From Pseudomonas bananamidigenes (GTDB lineage: Bacteria; Pseudomonadota; Gammaproteobacteria; Pseudomonadales; Pseudomonadaceae), in the NCBI RefSeq assembly GCF_001679645.1, contig NZ_LRUN01000046.1:1-64000 (forward strand): 64,000 bases of DNA. Reading direction: 5' to 3'. Below the pieces are notes generated by a model. The model was given only the letters and a program-made list of their open reading frames with translations. It made no database searches and was not told the origin of the DNA. The position numbers and the translations under genes were made by a program. This document shows positions 39,725 to 48,395 of this stretch, piece by piece (the stretch's first letter is position 1; every line of letters begins with the position of its first letter).

Positions 39725-40015
39725 GTCATCGTGACGATGGCAAAGAGACAGGGATGTCAAAAATGCCCGAACACCTCCCCGCCGTTTCTCCAGGCAAAGG
39801 CCATCGAAAACCCGCGCAGCGTCTTGGCCAGCCAGCAAAAAAATCACCCTGCAACGTGCTGCAACAGCCGGTTGCTAACAAGCGCTAACAACGCATAACT
39901 GGCAGTCATGGAGCGGTGAAGGCAGGCTTGAATCTCACCGCCGAGCGCGAGGCTCCCTGCGAATCTTTTTGCTCGCTTCGCTCGGTCGAATGATGGTTTT
40001 GCGAGGGATCCGATC

Positions 40016-40441
40016 ATGGCTGAAGGTTATCGCCAACAGTGCCTGTGCGAGGCCGACCGGCTCGGCAACGACGAACTGTATGCCCTGGTCACCGGCGCCG
40101 TCCGGCATGACAGGGCTGAATCACAACAGTTGTTCGCGACCGTGACGCCGTTGCTCATCGCCTTTTACGAGGGCCAGGTCCAGGCCGGGCGGATCAGCCG
40201 CGAGGACACCGGCAACCTCGTTCAGCAAGCCTTCAAGATGCTTTATCTGGAACAGGCCCGGCACGACCCCGACTTTCCGTTTCGGGCCTGGCTGATCGAG
40301 ATTGCAAGATCCACGCTGCTCATCAACCTGGGCAAACGGGACATGGCCACGACAACCGCTTCCCCACCGCTGGCGTGCGTGTCGCCAACGGAACGCAACG
40401 ACACTGCGCGCGCAGCCTGCATCGATCGTTCGACGCAGTGA
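40016..40441 (+). CDS. Sigma-70-like protein with region 2 only
   Basis: 141 aa. Residues 20-110 follow the ECF sigma region 2 pattern: LYALVTGAVRHDRAESQQLF, then REDTGNLVQQAFKMLYLEQ and PFRAWLIEIARSTLL. This is the core-polymerase and -10 binding part. No region 4 (-35 HTH) follows: the rest is a 30-residue polar tail and the stop comes 21 bases before the next gene. A GAGGGAT site precedes the ATG. It may be a decaying sigma factor, a partner needing a separate region 4, or a competitor for core polymerase. It is divergent from the NRPS operon. Confidence 0.65.
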   Translation: MAEGYRQQCLCEADRLGNDELYALVTGAVRHDRAESQQLFATVTPLLIAFYEGQVQAGRISREDTGNLVQQAFKMLYLEQARHDPDFPFRAWLIEIARSTLLINLGKRDMATTTASPPLACVSPTERNDTARAACIDRSTQ

Positions 40442-40462
40442 AATCTTCACCAGGGAATGCCC

Positions 40463-40879
40463 ATGATCAACATCGAGAAAACGCTCTACACCGCTCACAC
40501 CTGCACCACAGGAGGCCGTGAAGGGACCGCACGCAGTCACGACGGTCGACTGGATCTCAGGCTCTCTCCTCCGGGCGCCCCCGGGACCGGAACCAATCCC
40601 GAGCAGTTGTTCGCGGTGTGCTGGTCAGCCTGTTTTCTCGGTTCCCTGCGCCACGCCTGCAACGCGCGCAGGATCGGCTTCCCGGCAAACGCCGGAGTTG
40701 AGGCTCATGTCGACCTGGTACACGCAGAGCACGGTTTTTTCCTGCAGGCCCGTCTGGCTGTATCGTTGCCGGAAATCGAGCCGGAACTGGCACAGCAGCT
40801 GATCGAAGCGGCGCACCAGAATTGCCCCTACTCCAAAGCCACGCGCAACAACGTCAATGTCAGCATCACCCTCGCCTGA
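40463..40879 (+). CDS. Ohr/OsmC-type organic hydroperoxide reductase
   Basis: 138 aa. It starts MINIEKTLYTAHTCTTGGRE, the Ohr opening. The redox cysteines are Cys57 (WSACF) and Cys121 (NCPYSKATRNN), with GTNPEQLF before the first. Ohr reduces lipid and organic hydroperoxides using lipoylated-protein thiols. I prefer the ATG at 40463, which has AGGGA 6 bases upstream, to 40457. It is likely co-expressed with the catalase downstream as an oxidative-stress pair; no OhrR gene is nearby. Confidence 0.9.
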   Translation: MINIEKTLYTAHTCTTGGREGTARSHDGRLDLRLSPPGAPGTGTNPEQLFAVCWSACFLGSLRHACNARRIGFPANAGVEAHVDLVHAEHGFFLQARLAVSLPEIEPELAQQLIEAAHQNCPYSKATRNNVNVSITLA

Positions 40880-40996
40880 TCACATTGCAATGTCCGGCCA
40901 TTCCCCCGTTTCCTGCAGCGACACCAAGGTGCAATAGAGGGCATCCCGAGGCTTTTGATGTGATGGCGGCAAACCAACAAAAGCCAGGAGTAGCGC

Positions 40997-42430
40997 ATGA
41001 ACAAGCTGACGACCGCCGCCGGCGCGCCAGTGGTGGATAACAACAACTCGCAGACCGCCGGCCCCCGAGGCCCGGTGCTGTTGCAAGATGTATGGCTGCT
41101 GGAAAAACTGGCGCATTTCGATCGAGAGGTCATTCCCGAACGACGCATGCACGCCAAGGGTTCAGGGGCATTCGGCACCTTTACCGTCACCCGCGATATC
41201 AGTCGATATACCAAGGCAGCGCTGTTCTCCGGCGTGGGCAAAACCACCGATATCTTCGTGCGTTTTTCCACCGTGGCCGGCGAGCGTGGCGCCGCCGATG
41301 CCGAACGTGACATTCGCGGATTCGCCATCAAGTTCTATACCGAGCAAGGCAACTGGGATCTGGTGGGCAACAACACACCAGTGTTCTTTCTGCGTGACCC
41401 GTTGAAATTCCCCGACCTCAACCACGCGGTCAAACGCGACCCTCGAACCAACCTGCGCAGCGCCCGCAACAATTGGGATTTCTGGACGCTGCTGCCCGAA
41501 GCGCTGCATCAGGTGACGATTGTCATGAGTGATCGCGGATTGCCACGCACTTACCGGCACATGCATGGTTTCGGCAGCCATACGTTCAGTTTCATCAGCC
41601 CGGCGAACGAGCGTTTCTGGGTGAAGTTCACCTGGAAAACCGAGCAAGGCATCGAGAACCTGACCGACCAGCAAGCCGCTACATTGATCGGCGAAGATCG
41701 CGAAAGCGCCCAGCGCGACCTGTATACCGCCATCGAAGAAGGCCGCTTCCCGCGATGGAAGCTTTTTGTGCAGATCATGCCCGAGGCGGACGCCGACACT
41801 TGCCCGTTCAATCCCTTCGACCTGACCAAGGTCTGGCCCCACAAGGACTACCCGCTGATCGAAGTCGGTGTGCTCGAACTCAACCGCAATCCCGACAACT
41901 ATTTCGCCGACGTCGAACAGGCGGCCTTCAACCCGGCCAACGTGGTGCCCGGCATCAGCTTTTCACCGGACAAAATGCTCCAGGCGCGACTGTTCTCCTA
42001 CGGCGATGCACAGCGCTATCGCGTGGGCGTCAATCATCATCAGATCCCGGTGAACGCCCCCCGCTGCCCGGTCCACAGCTATCACCGGGACGGTCAGATG
42101 CGCACCGATTCGAATGCGGGCAGCACAATCGGCTACGAGCCCAACAGCCATGGCCAATGGGTCGAGCAACCGGATTTCAGTGAGCCACCGCTGGCCCTCA
42201 AAGGCAGCGCCGGGCACTGGAATCACCGCGAGGACGACGATTACTTCTCGCAACCGGGTGCGCTGTTCCGGGCCATGTCGCCCGCCCAGCAACAGGTCTT
42301 GTTCGAGAACACGGCGCGCTCGATCCATGGCGCCAGCGCCCAGACCCGACAACGCCACATCGACCACTGCACCCGGGCGGATCCGGCGTACGGTGCAGGC
42401 GTTGCGCAGGCCATCGAAGCACTGGGCTGA
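40997..42430 (+). CDS. Catalase, small-subunit haem type
   Basis: 477 aa, the usual size of clade 3 monofunctional catalases. The haem-site histidine is in REVIPERRMHAKGSGAFG, the asparagine in DLVGNNTPVFF and the proximal tyrosine in RLFSYGDAQRYRVG. NADPH-binding residues around FHRDG-like YHRDGQM are conserved. It breaks down H2O2 to water and oxygen in the cytoplasm; no signal peptide is seen. AGGAG precedes the ATG. Confidence 0.95.
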   Translation: MNKLTTAAGAPVVDNNNSQTAGPRGPVLLQDVWLLEKLAHFDREVIPERRMHAKGSGAFGTFTVTRDISRYTKAALFSGVGKTTDIFVRFSTVAGERGAADAERDIRGFAIKFYTEQGNWDLVGNNTPVFFLRDPLKFPDLNHAVKRDPRTNLRSARNNWDFWTLLPEALHQVTIVMSDRGLPRTYRHMHGFGSHTFSFISPANERFWVKFTWKTEQGIENLTDQQAATLIGEDRESAQRDLYTAIEEGRFPRWKLFVQIMPEADADTCPFNPFDLTKVWPHKDYPLIEVGVLELNRNPDNYFADVEQAAFNPANVVPGISFSPDKMLQARLFSYGDAQRYRVGVNHHQIPVNAPRCPVHSYHRDGQMRTDSNAGSTIGYEPNSHGQWVEQPDFSEPPLALKGSAGHWNHREDDDYFSQPGALFRAMSPAQQQVLFENTARSIHGASAQTRQRHIDHCTRADPAYGAGVAQAIEALG

Positions 42431-42487
42431 TCCGCAATGATGCAAGCAGGGCCAGCAGGATTGATCCTGCCGGCCCTGCTGTCGTTG

Positions 42488-43906
42488 TCAGTCCTCTACG
42501 ATGCTTTTCGCTTCAAGAAACGCTTCCAGCCCCGACACCCCGAACTCCCTGCCAATCCCCGACTGCTTGACCCCGCCAAACGGCGCAAGCAGCTCCGGTG
42601 CAATCCGGTTGATCAACACCGAACCGGCCTCCAGACGCGTAGCGATGCGTCGGCCACGTTCCACCTCGCGGGTGAACACATAGGCCTGCAAACCGTAGAC
42701 GCTGGCATTGGCAATGCGGACCGCGTCCTCTTCATCGTCATAGGCAATGATCGACAGCACCGGGCCGAAAATCTCTTCCCGGGCGATGTCCATGTCGTTG
42801 CCGACGTCGGCAAACACCGTGGGTTTCACGAAATAGCCCTGGCTCAGCCCGGCAGGCCGGCCCTCCCCGCCGACGACCAACCGTGCGCCCTGCTCCAGCC
42901 CGCGCCGGATAAAACCCTGCACGCGATCAAACTGCGCCTGGTTGACCATCGGGCCGATGGCGGTCGCCGGATCACGGGGATTACCGACCACTATGGCGTC
43001 GACCAGGGTTTTCACCCGCTCGATCACCTGCGGCAAGTTCGTGCGCGGGACCAACAGCCGCGTACCGGCGACACAGGCCTGACCGTTGTTCATGAAAGCG
43101 CCATTCAGCGCCATGGGGATGGCCGTTTCGAGATCCGCGTCGTCCAGCAGGATGGACGCCGACTTGCCGGTGAGCGACAGGCTCACCCGTTTCATCGTCT
43201 CGATGCCGGCGCGGGCGATGAGTTTTCCGGTGGCGGTGGAGCCGGTAAACGAGATCTTCGCGATGTGCGGGCTGGTGCTGATTTCGTCGCCCACATCGCT
43301 CCCACGGCCCAAGACAATGTTGATCACCCCGTTGGGCAGTTGCGCACGTTGCAGGGCGAGCGCGAGCACCTGGGTCTGCAACGGGCTCAGCTCACTCGGC
43401 TTGATGACCGTGGCACAACCGCCGGCAATCGCCGCCGCCAGTTTGCTGCATACCGTACCGGCGGTGCTGTTCCAGGGGGCGAACAACGCCGACACCCCGA
43501 CCGGCTCCATGATCACCCTTGCATGGCCCACAGACCGGACCAGCTCGTAGCTCTCCAGCACCTGCGCTGCGTTGGCGAAGGACTGCGACGCGTACTGGCT
43601 GACCCATTGCGCACGAGCCAACGGTGCGCCGTATTCCTCGATGGCGGTGTCGCGTATTTCGTCGGTGCTCTCCAGCACCGCCGCCTGAAGGCGCTTGAGC
43701 ATGTCGATACGCTCGGCTTTCGAGGTGCCGCCCATCGTGATCTGTGCACGCCGGGCAGCGGCGATGGCTTGCCTGGCGTCGTCGCGGTTGGCCAGGGTGA
43801 CGGTGCCAATGACTGCTTCCGTCGCCGGGTTGATGCATTCGATCGTTTCGCGGCCCTGAACGGGCACGAATGCGCCATCGATGTAGCTGTGCTTGATAGT
43901 CCACAT
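42488..43906 (-). CDS. Aldehyde dehydrogenase family protein lacking the general-base Glu
   Basis: 472 aa with the ALDH layout: NAD-binding APWNSTAG and FTGSTATGK, and the catalytic Cys278 in NNGQACVAG. The usual motif LELGGKS, whose Glu is the general base, is LSLTGKS here, so Glu is replaced by Ser244. The rest of the fold looks intact. It may still work as an acylating or atypical ALDH, or use another base. The start is ATG 43906; a GTG/ATG at 43936 would add ten residues. It is 66 bases downstream of the creatininase gene and probably in its operon. Confidence 0.85.
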   Translation of the reverse strand: MWTIKHSYIDGAFVPVQGRETIECINPATEAVIGTVTLANRDDARQAIAAARRAQITMGGTSKAERIDMLKRLQAAVLESTDEIRDTAIEEYGAPLARAQWVSQYASQSFANAAQVLESYELVRSVGHARVIMEPVGVSALFAPWNSTAGTVCSKLAAAIAGGCATVIKPSELSPLQTQVLALALQRAQLPNGVINIVLGRGSDVGDEISTSPHIAKISFTGSTATGKLIARAGIETMKRVSLSLTGKSASILLDDADLETAIPMALNGAFMNNGQACVAGTRLLVPRTNLPQVIERVKTLVDAIVVGNPRDPATAIGPMVNQAQFDRVQGFIRRGLEQGARLVVGGEGRPAGLSQGYFVKPTVFADVGNDMDIAREEIFGPVLSIIAYDDEEDAVRIANASVYGLQAYVFTREVERGRRIATRLEAGSVLINRIAPELLAPFGGVKQSGIGREFGVSGLEAFLEAKSIVED

Positions 43907-43972
43907 GTCGATATTCCCAAAGGGTTGAAACAGCAACGCCCGGAAAATCCGGGCGCTGGTCAGGGCGACGGC

Positions 43973-44722
43973 TCAGTCGGGTAATGATTCACGGCTGAAG
44001 GCCTGCACCTCCTGCACCAGGCCGCGAGCGGCCATTTCCACCAGTTGTCGGCCTTTTTCCGGCGAAGCCTGGGCCGGGTCCGAGCCCATGCGGCCGTCCG
44101 GGTGACGGGCACGGAAGTCCGCCGCTTCACGGATCGGCCCCCAATTGGCGATCTGCGGCGAGTAGTCCGCCGACTTGATGGAATCGGGGTACGCCCATTG
44201 GGTCACGGCGATTTCCGAAGGCGTGGCATGAATGCCGTGGCCGGTCGGAAACTGGTCACGGGCGAGCTCGTTCACGCCTTCCAGGTCCCACCAGTTGCAC
44301 AGCTTCAGGGCGAACCCGGCCTTGCGCCGGGCGAAACTCGCTTCAGCGTACAGCTCCGAAAACGCGGCTTCGATTGACGCGATGTTGCCGCCGTGGCCAT
44401 TGAGGAAAAGGATCTTTTCAAAGCCATGGGCGGCCAGCGAACGGGTCCAGTCGGCGATGGCAGCGATGAAGGTCGAAGGCCTGAGCGAAATGGTGCCGGG
44501 GAACCCCAGGTGATGCTGCGCCATGCCGATGTTGAAGGTCGGGGCGATCAGGATGTCGGCGTTCTTCTGCGCTTCATGGGCGATGATTTCCGGGCACATC
44601 CAGTCGGTGCCCAGCAGGCCGGTCGGCCCGTGCTGTTCGTTGGAACCGATCGGGATGACGATGGTGCGGCTGCGTTCGAGGAATTGCGCGATTTCGGACC
44701 AGGTCGACAGGTATAAAAGCAT
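43973..44722 (-). CDS. Creatininase-family amidohydrolase
   Basis: 249 aa. Metal-binding signatures include IPIGSNEQHGPTGLLGTDW (Glu, His, Asp) and LNGHGGNIASIEAAF, with THATPSE-like HGIHATPSEIAVTQW carrying the late Glu. The family hydrolyses cyclic amides such as creatinine, or N-formamides in purine-like and mycofactocin pathways. The substrate is unknown here. It is operonic with the ALDH, and the AraC gene just upstream points the same way. Confidence 0.85.
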   Translation of the reverse strand: MLLYLSTWSEIAQFLERSRTIVIPIGSNEQHGPTGLLGTDWMCPEIIAHEAQKNADILIAPTFNIGMAQHHLGFPGTISLRPSTFIAAIADWTRSLAAHGFEKILFLNGHGGNIASIEAAFSELYAEASFARRKAGFALKLCNWWDLEGVNELARDQFPTGHGIHATPSEIAVTQWAYPDSIKSADYSPQIANWGPIREAADFRARHPDGRMGSDPAQASPEKGRQLVEMAARGLVQEVQAFSRESLPD

Positions 44723-44856
44723 CAGGCTTCTCTCTCTTCGAAGGTTCCTTGCGGAACGATGGGCGGGTTTTCAATCACCTGCATCTGCAGAAGCATTGAT
44801 AACACCCGACTCCCTTCGGCGACAGAATACAAAGGTATCGGAAACCCCGGACGGCG

Positions 44857-45672
44857 CTAATCGCGCACGAGAAACTCACGGGGCGATTCGCCCATCACTC
44901 GTCTGAACATCGCACTGAAGGCGCTCTGGCTGGCGTAACCCAGGTCCCGGGCAATCACGCCGACGGACTGTCCTTTGTCGAGCCGGTCGATGGCGGTCGC
45001 CAGCCGCACCTGCTGCAGCCAATGGCGGAAATTCAGGCCGGTTTCATTGACGAACAGGCGAATCAGCGTGCGCGGACTGGCGCCGACCCGGTCGGCCCAA
45101 TAACCCATCGAGTGGTCCTGCCCGGGATCCTGCAGAATTGCCTCGCACACCGTGACCAGTCGCCTGTCGAGCGGCCACGGCACTTCGATCGGCAACGTCC
45201 GCGCCCCCTGCAGTTCGCTGAGTATCAACGCCACGATGTGCGCGTTGCGCCCCTCCTGCGGGTATTCGATCGGCTGGTCGGCCAGGGCCAGAATCAACTC
45301 GCGCAACAGTCCGGGGATTTCCAGCACTTTGCAATGAGGGCCCAGCCCGGCGCAGGCCTGCGGCTCGATGTAGATCGAACGCATTTTGACGGCGCTCAGC
45401 ATCAACTGATCGTGGGTCACCCCTGGCGGAATCCACAGCGCCCGCTTCGGCGGCAGGATCCACAATCCGCGTTCAGTGGCCACCCGCATCACGCCGCTTG
45501 AGGCGTACAGCAACTGCCCATGACGATGCACATGCGGTTCGTTGTACTCGCCAGTGACCTGATCGCGCACCAGCACGGTCATTACGCGCGGCACATCCTG
45601 ATAGTCGGGATAACGTTCGCTGCGCGGCGCGGATTCTCGCTTGGCGACGACCTTGCGCACCTCTTGTTTCAT
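44857..45672 (-). CDS. AraC-family regulator, cupin-type sensor
   Basis: 271 aa. An N-terminal cupin fold (PHVHRHGQLLYASSG; PPGVTHDQLM) is followed by two C-terminal HTH motifs (YWADRVGASPRTLIRLFVN; VIARDLGYASQSAFSAMFRR). The start at 45672 has AGGAG about 9 bases upstream. It is divergent from the CynX-like transporter gene and upstream of the creatininase/ALDH pair, so it probably controls one or both. The 347-residue longer frame overlaps the transporter and is rejected. Confidence 0.85.
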   Translation of the reverse strand: MKQEVRKVVAKRESAPRSERYPDYQDVPRVMTVLVRDQVTGEYNEPHVHRHGQLLYASSGVMRVATERGLWILPPKRALWIPPGVTHDQLMLSAVKMRSIYIEPQACAGLGPHCKVLEIPGLLRELILALADQPIEYPQEGRNAHIVALILSELQGARTLPIEVPWPLDRRLVTVCEAILQDPGQDHSMGYWADRVGASPRTLIRLFVNETGLNFRHWLQQVRLATAIDRLDKGQSVGVIARDLGYASQSAFSAMFRRVMGESPREFLVRD

Positions 45673-45805
45673 CGAGTGGACTCTCCTGAAAACAGACCTT
45701 GATCGCCTCATGCAGCGATTGTCACTTTGGCGACAAATCTTGGCATTTGCCATTGCGAGCCCATTGTTAGCCTTGCGCTCATTCTTGAGCAATGAGGCTT
45801 TTTCC

Positions 45806-47020
45806 ATGGCTAACACGCGTAATCTCTCCGCTCCCCCACAAAGCGTCACGGCGGTGATCGGCCTGCTGATCCTGTCCATCGCGTTGCGTCCGCCGATCAT
45901 TTCGGTGGGACCGATCCTGACGCTGATCCAGCAACACTTCCAATTGAGCTACACCCAGGCTGCGTTGCTGACCTCGATCCCCGACGTCTGCATGGGCGTG
46001 TTCGCGCTGGTGGTGCCGAGCCTGGCCAGGCGCTTCGGGATCGATCGCAGTGTGGTGGCCGCCCTGACATTGTTGGGCGCGTCCACGTTGCTGCGGGCAA
46101 TCTCGCCGAATGCTTTTTTCCTGCTCGGCAGCACGTTCCTTGCCAGCATCGGCATCGCGGTCGCTGGCGCCATGACCGGCGCGTGGATCAAGACCCACTT
46201 TGCGCAACGACCGGCACTGTTCATGGGCATTTATGCTGGCGGACTGAGCCTGGGCGCGACCCTCGCGGCAGTGTTCAGCGCGCCGATTGCCGAGCTGGCG
46301 CAGGACTGGCGGGTCAGCGCCGGCAGCTGGAGCGGGCTGTGCCTCACCGCCATCGCCAGCTGGGTGTGGATGGCACGGCGTTTTGCGACACCGGCGCCAG
46401 CGGTGAAATCGCCGTCGACCCCGAGCAAACGTCTGCCGTGGGGCAATCCGCAGGCGTGGCTGATTGCGTTGAATTTCGGTGCCGGTCAATTCGTGGTCTA
46501 CGCCCTCTTCGCCTGGATGGCGCCAGCGTCGGTGGAAGCGGCCACGTCGAGTGTGCCCCCGGGCGTTCTGCTGGGCATTTTTACCGCGGTATTCGCCGTT
46601 GCCAGCGTGGGTGCGGGGCTGATTCGAGGCAAGGCCCACGACCGGCGCGGCCTGTTGGGATTGTCGGCGTTGCTGGCACTGATGGGAGTTGGCGGCATGG
46701 CGTTCCTGCCGGCGTACTGGCCGATGCTGTACGTGGTGCTCGCAGCCATCGGCCTGGGCATGGGTTTCACCGTGGCCATGACCTTGCCGCTGGATCACGC
46801 CAGCACCAGCGAACAGGCGGGGTTATGGACGGTGTTCATGCTGTTCATCGGTTACCTGATCGCCGCGCTCGGGCCGCTGCTGTTCGGTGCCTTGCGCGAA
46901 TACACCGGACACTTCGGCCCGGCGTACGCATCGCTGTTCGCGGTACTGTTGCTGATGCTCGGCATCACGCCCCTGCTCAGACTGGCCCCGATGAAGTCGC
47001 CGCAGACATCCGCTGCCTGA
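45806..47020 (+). CDS. MFS transporter, CynX/NimT-like
   Basis: 404 aa with twelve hydrophobic segments. The opening LLILSIALRPPIISVGPIL and the FGIDRSVVAAL loop are those of the CynX/NimT family (cyanate or 2-nitroimidazole efflux). In pseudomonads a gene of this family next to a cupin-AraC regulator is common. Substrate unknown. It is divergent from the araC gene at 44857 and is followed by a palindromic terminator. Confidence 0.85.
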   Translation: MANTRNLSAPPQSVTAVIGLLILSIALRPPIISVGPILTLIQQHFQLSYTQAALLTSIPDVCMGVFALVVPSLARRFGIDRSVVAALTLLGASTLLRAISPNAFFLLGSTFLASIGIAVAGAMTGAWIKTHFAQRPALFMGIYAGGLSLGATLAAVFSAPIAELAQDWRVSAGSWSGLCLTAIASWVWMARRFATPAPAVKSPSTPSKRLPWGNPQAWLIALNFGAGQFVVYALFAWMAPASVEAATSSVPPGVLLGIFTAVFAVASVGAGLIRGKAHDRRGLLGLSALLALMGVGGMAFLPAYWPMLYVVLAAIGLGMGFTVAMTLPLDHASTSEQAGLWTVFMLFIGYLIAALGPLLFGALREYTGHFGPAYASLFAVLLLMLGITPLLRLAPMKSPQTSAA

Positions 47021-47031
47021 ACCGATAAAAA

Positions 47032-47057
47032 ACGGCGGTGCACCCGGGTGCACGCCG
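47032..47057. terminator. Palindromic bidirectional terminator
   Basis: CGGCGGTGCACCC/GGGTGCACGCCG, near-perfect over 25 bases, between the convergent transporter and hydrolase genes. An A6 run on the left acts as a T tract for the minus strand. Confidence 0.75.
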
Positions 47058-47061
47058 AGGT

Positions 47062-47838
47062 TCAGAGGGCCGTCGCCGCTTTCTCGATCAGCCGGGCCAC
47101 CGGTGCCGGGTTCGACACCATCACCACGTGAGAACCGCCCTTCACCACCTCGACCGCCTTGGCATCCGCACGCTTGGCCATGAACGCCATCGCCTGGGGC
47201 GGTATGTTCCTGTCCTTGTCGCCGTAGATGTACCAGGACGCAATGTGCTTCCAGGCAGGCGCCCCGGCCTGCTCGTTCAGCGCTGCTTCGGTGACCGGGC
47301 GTTGGGTCGCGGCCATCAGCGCCGCTTGTGCAGCCGGGACATCGGCGGCGAACTGATCGTGAAACTTGCTCTGCTGGATGTACAAGTCCTTGCCGCCATC
47401 GGCCAGCGCAACGGGTGGCGCCAGCGTTGGCCCGAGGGTACTGCCGGGAAACTTGCCGGCGAGTCCGGCAACGGTTTCACCAGCCTCGGGGGCAAAGGCA
47501 CTGACATAAACCAGCGCTTTGACATTGGCATGATCGTTGGCCGCCTCACTGATGACGTTGCCGCCATAGGAGTGACCGACCAGCACCACCGGCGACTGGA
47601 TGCTGCTCAGCAACGCCGATACTGCTGCGCCATCGCTCTTGACGCCGCGCAACGGGTTGGCGGCGGCGATCACCGTGTAGCCATCCTTCTCGAGAATTTT
47701 CGCCACGCCGTTCCAGCTCGACGCATCGGCGAAGGCGCCATGCACCAGTACCACGGTCGGTTTGGCGGATTGGGCGAAGGCACTCACGCCCAGGCACAGG
47801 CCGGCCGCGAGGGTCAGTGCAGTCAATGTTCTTTTCAT
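47062..47838 (-). CDS. Exported alpha/beta hydrolase
   Basis: 258 aa with a Sec signal (residues 1-23, ending in a small-residue cleavage site ...SAFAQS). The nucleophile elbow is VLVGHSYGG, and the oxyanion region is VLVHGAFADASSW. This resembles the methylesterase/aroma-ester hydrolase group. Substrate unknown. It lies at the end of a minus-strand set with a P460 cytochrome and two more exported hydrolases. Confidence 0.85.
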   Translation of the reverse strand: MKRTLTALTLAAGLCLGVSAFAQSAKPTVVLVHGAFADASSWNGVAKILEKDGYTVIAAANPLRGVKSDGAAVSALLSSIQSPVVLVGHSYGGNVISEAANDHANVKALVYVSAFAPEAGETVAGLAGKFPGSTLGPTLAPPVALADGGKDLYIQQSKFHDQFAADVPAAQAALMAATQRPVTEAALNEQAGAPAWKHIASWYIYGDKDRNIPPQAMAFMAKRADAKAVEVVKGGSHVVMVSNPAPVARLIEKAATAL

Positions 47839-47861
47839 GTGACAACTCCTTGTGTGATGGA

Positions 47862-48371
47862 TCAGGGGGCGTATCGGGTGAAAACGAAGTCATGGTTTTG
47901 CACCCGCGCCTGATGACAGGCAAAACAGGTCTGGTGCTGGGCTTCATCGGCAGGCTTGCCATTGATGAATCGGCCAAATCCCCAGCCACCGGTCGAAGCG
48001 TATTTGCGCGAGTCCTTGACCATGACCTGGACAGTGGTGGCCGCCCCCGGAATCGAGGCCGGCTCGAACTCCGGGGACTGCACGTGTTTCCACGCCAGCT
48101 TGACCAGCACCGTGCCGTCGGGGAACGGCAACGTCCCGCTCTGGTAAGCCTTGATCGCCCGGTCATTGCCCAGCACCGCGCGCAATTCATCCAGCGGCGC
48201 GGCTTCCTGGGCCGGAGCGATCAGCGCCCACTGGCGATAGTTTTTCGGCAGCTTCACGCCGTAGATCGGCGAAGCATCACCGTCATCGGCTTCGCCCAGA
48301 GCGACGCCCGTGGCTGCGAGTGCCGCGAGCGCAATGGCCGCCGGCAACACGGCCCAATGGTTGAGTTTCAT
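47862..48371 (-). CDS. Cytochrome P460-family exported haem protein
   Basis: 169 aa with an N-terminal signal (to about residue 26). The body shows YGVKLPKNYRQWALI, DGTVLVKLAWKH and a C-terminal TCFACHQARV, the CxxCH haem motif. P460 cytochromes carry a crosslinked haem; characterised members oxidise hydroxylamine, but many in pseudomonads have no known role. It stands between two hydrolase genes with gaps of 24 bases each, so it is co-transcribed. Confidence 0.8.
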   Translation of the reverse strand: MKLNHWAVLPAAIALAALAATGVALGEADDGDASPIYGVKLPKNYRQWALIAPAQEAAPLDELRAVLGNDRAIKAYQSGTLPFPDGTVLVKLAWKHVQSPEFEPASIPGAATTVQVMVKDSRKYASTGGWGFGRFINGKPADEAQHQTCFACHQARVQNHDFVFTRYAP

Positions 48372-48395
48372 CGTCGGATCCTCTCGGGCCGGCTA

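Larger units (their letters stand above)
39203..40015. other. 813-base divergent intergenic region upstream of NRPS operon
   Basis: I see no gene here. It should hold the promoter of the NRPS operon (minus) and that of the sigma-like gene (plus). Visible structure: two adjacent hairpins (39242-39265 and 39275-39291) in the NRPS leader, and an inverted repeat GTAGGAA/TTCCTAC at 39687-39724. An AT-rich stretch sits near 39690-39720. No transporter or regulator gene is present in it. Confidence 0.6.
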
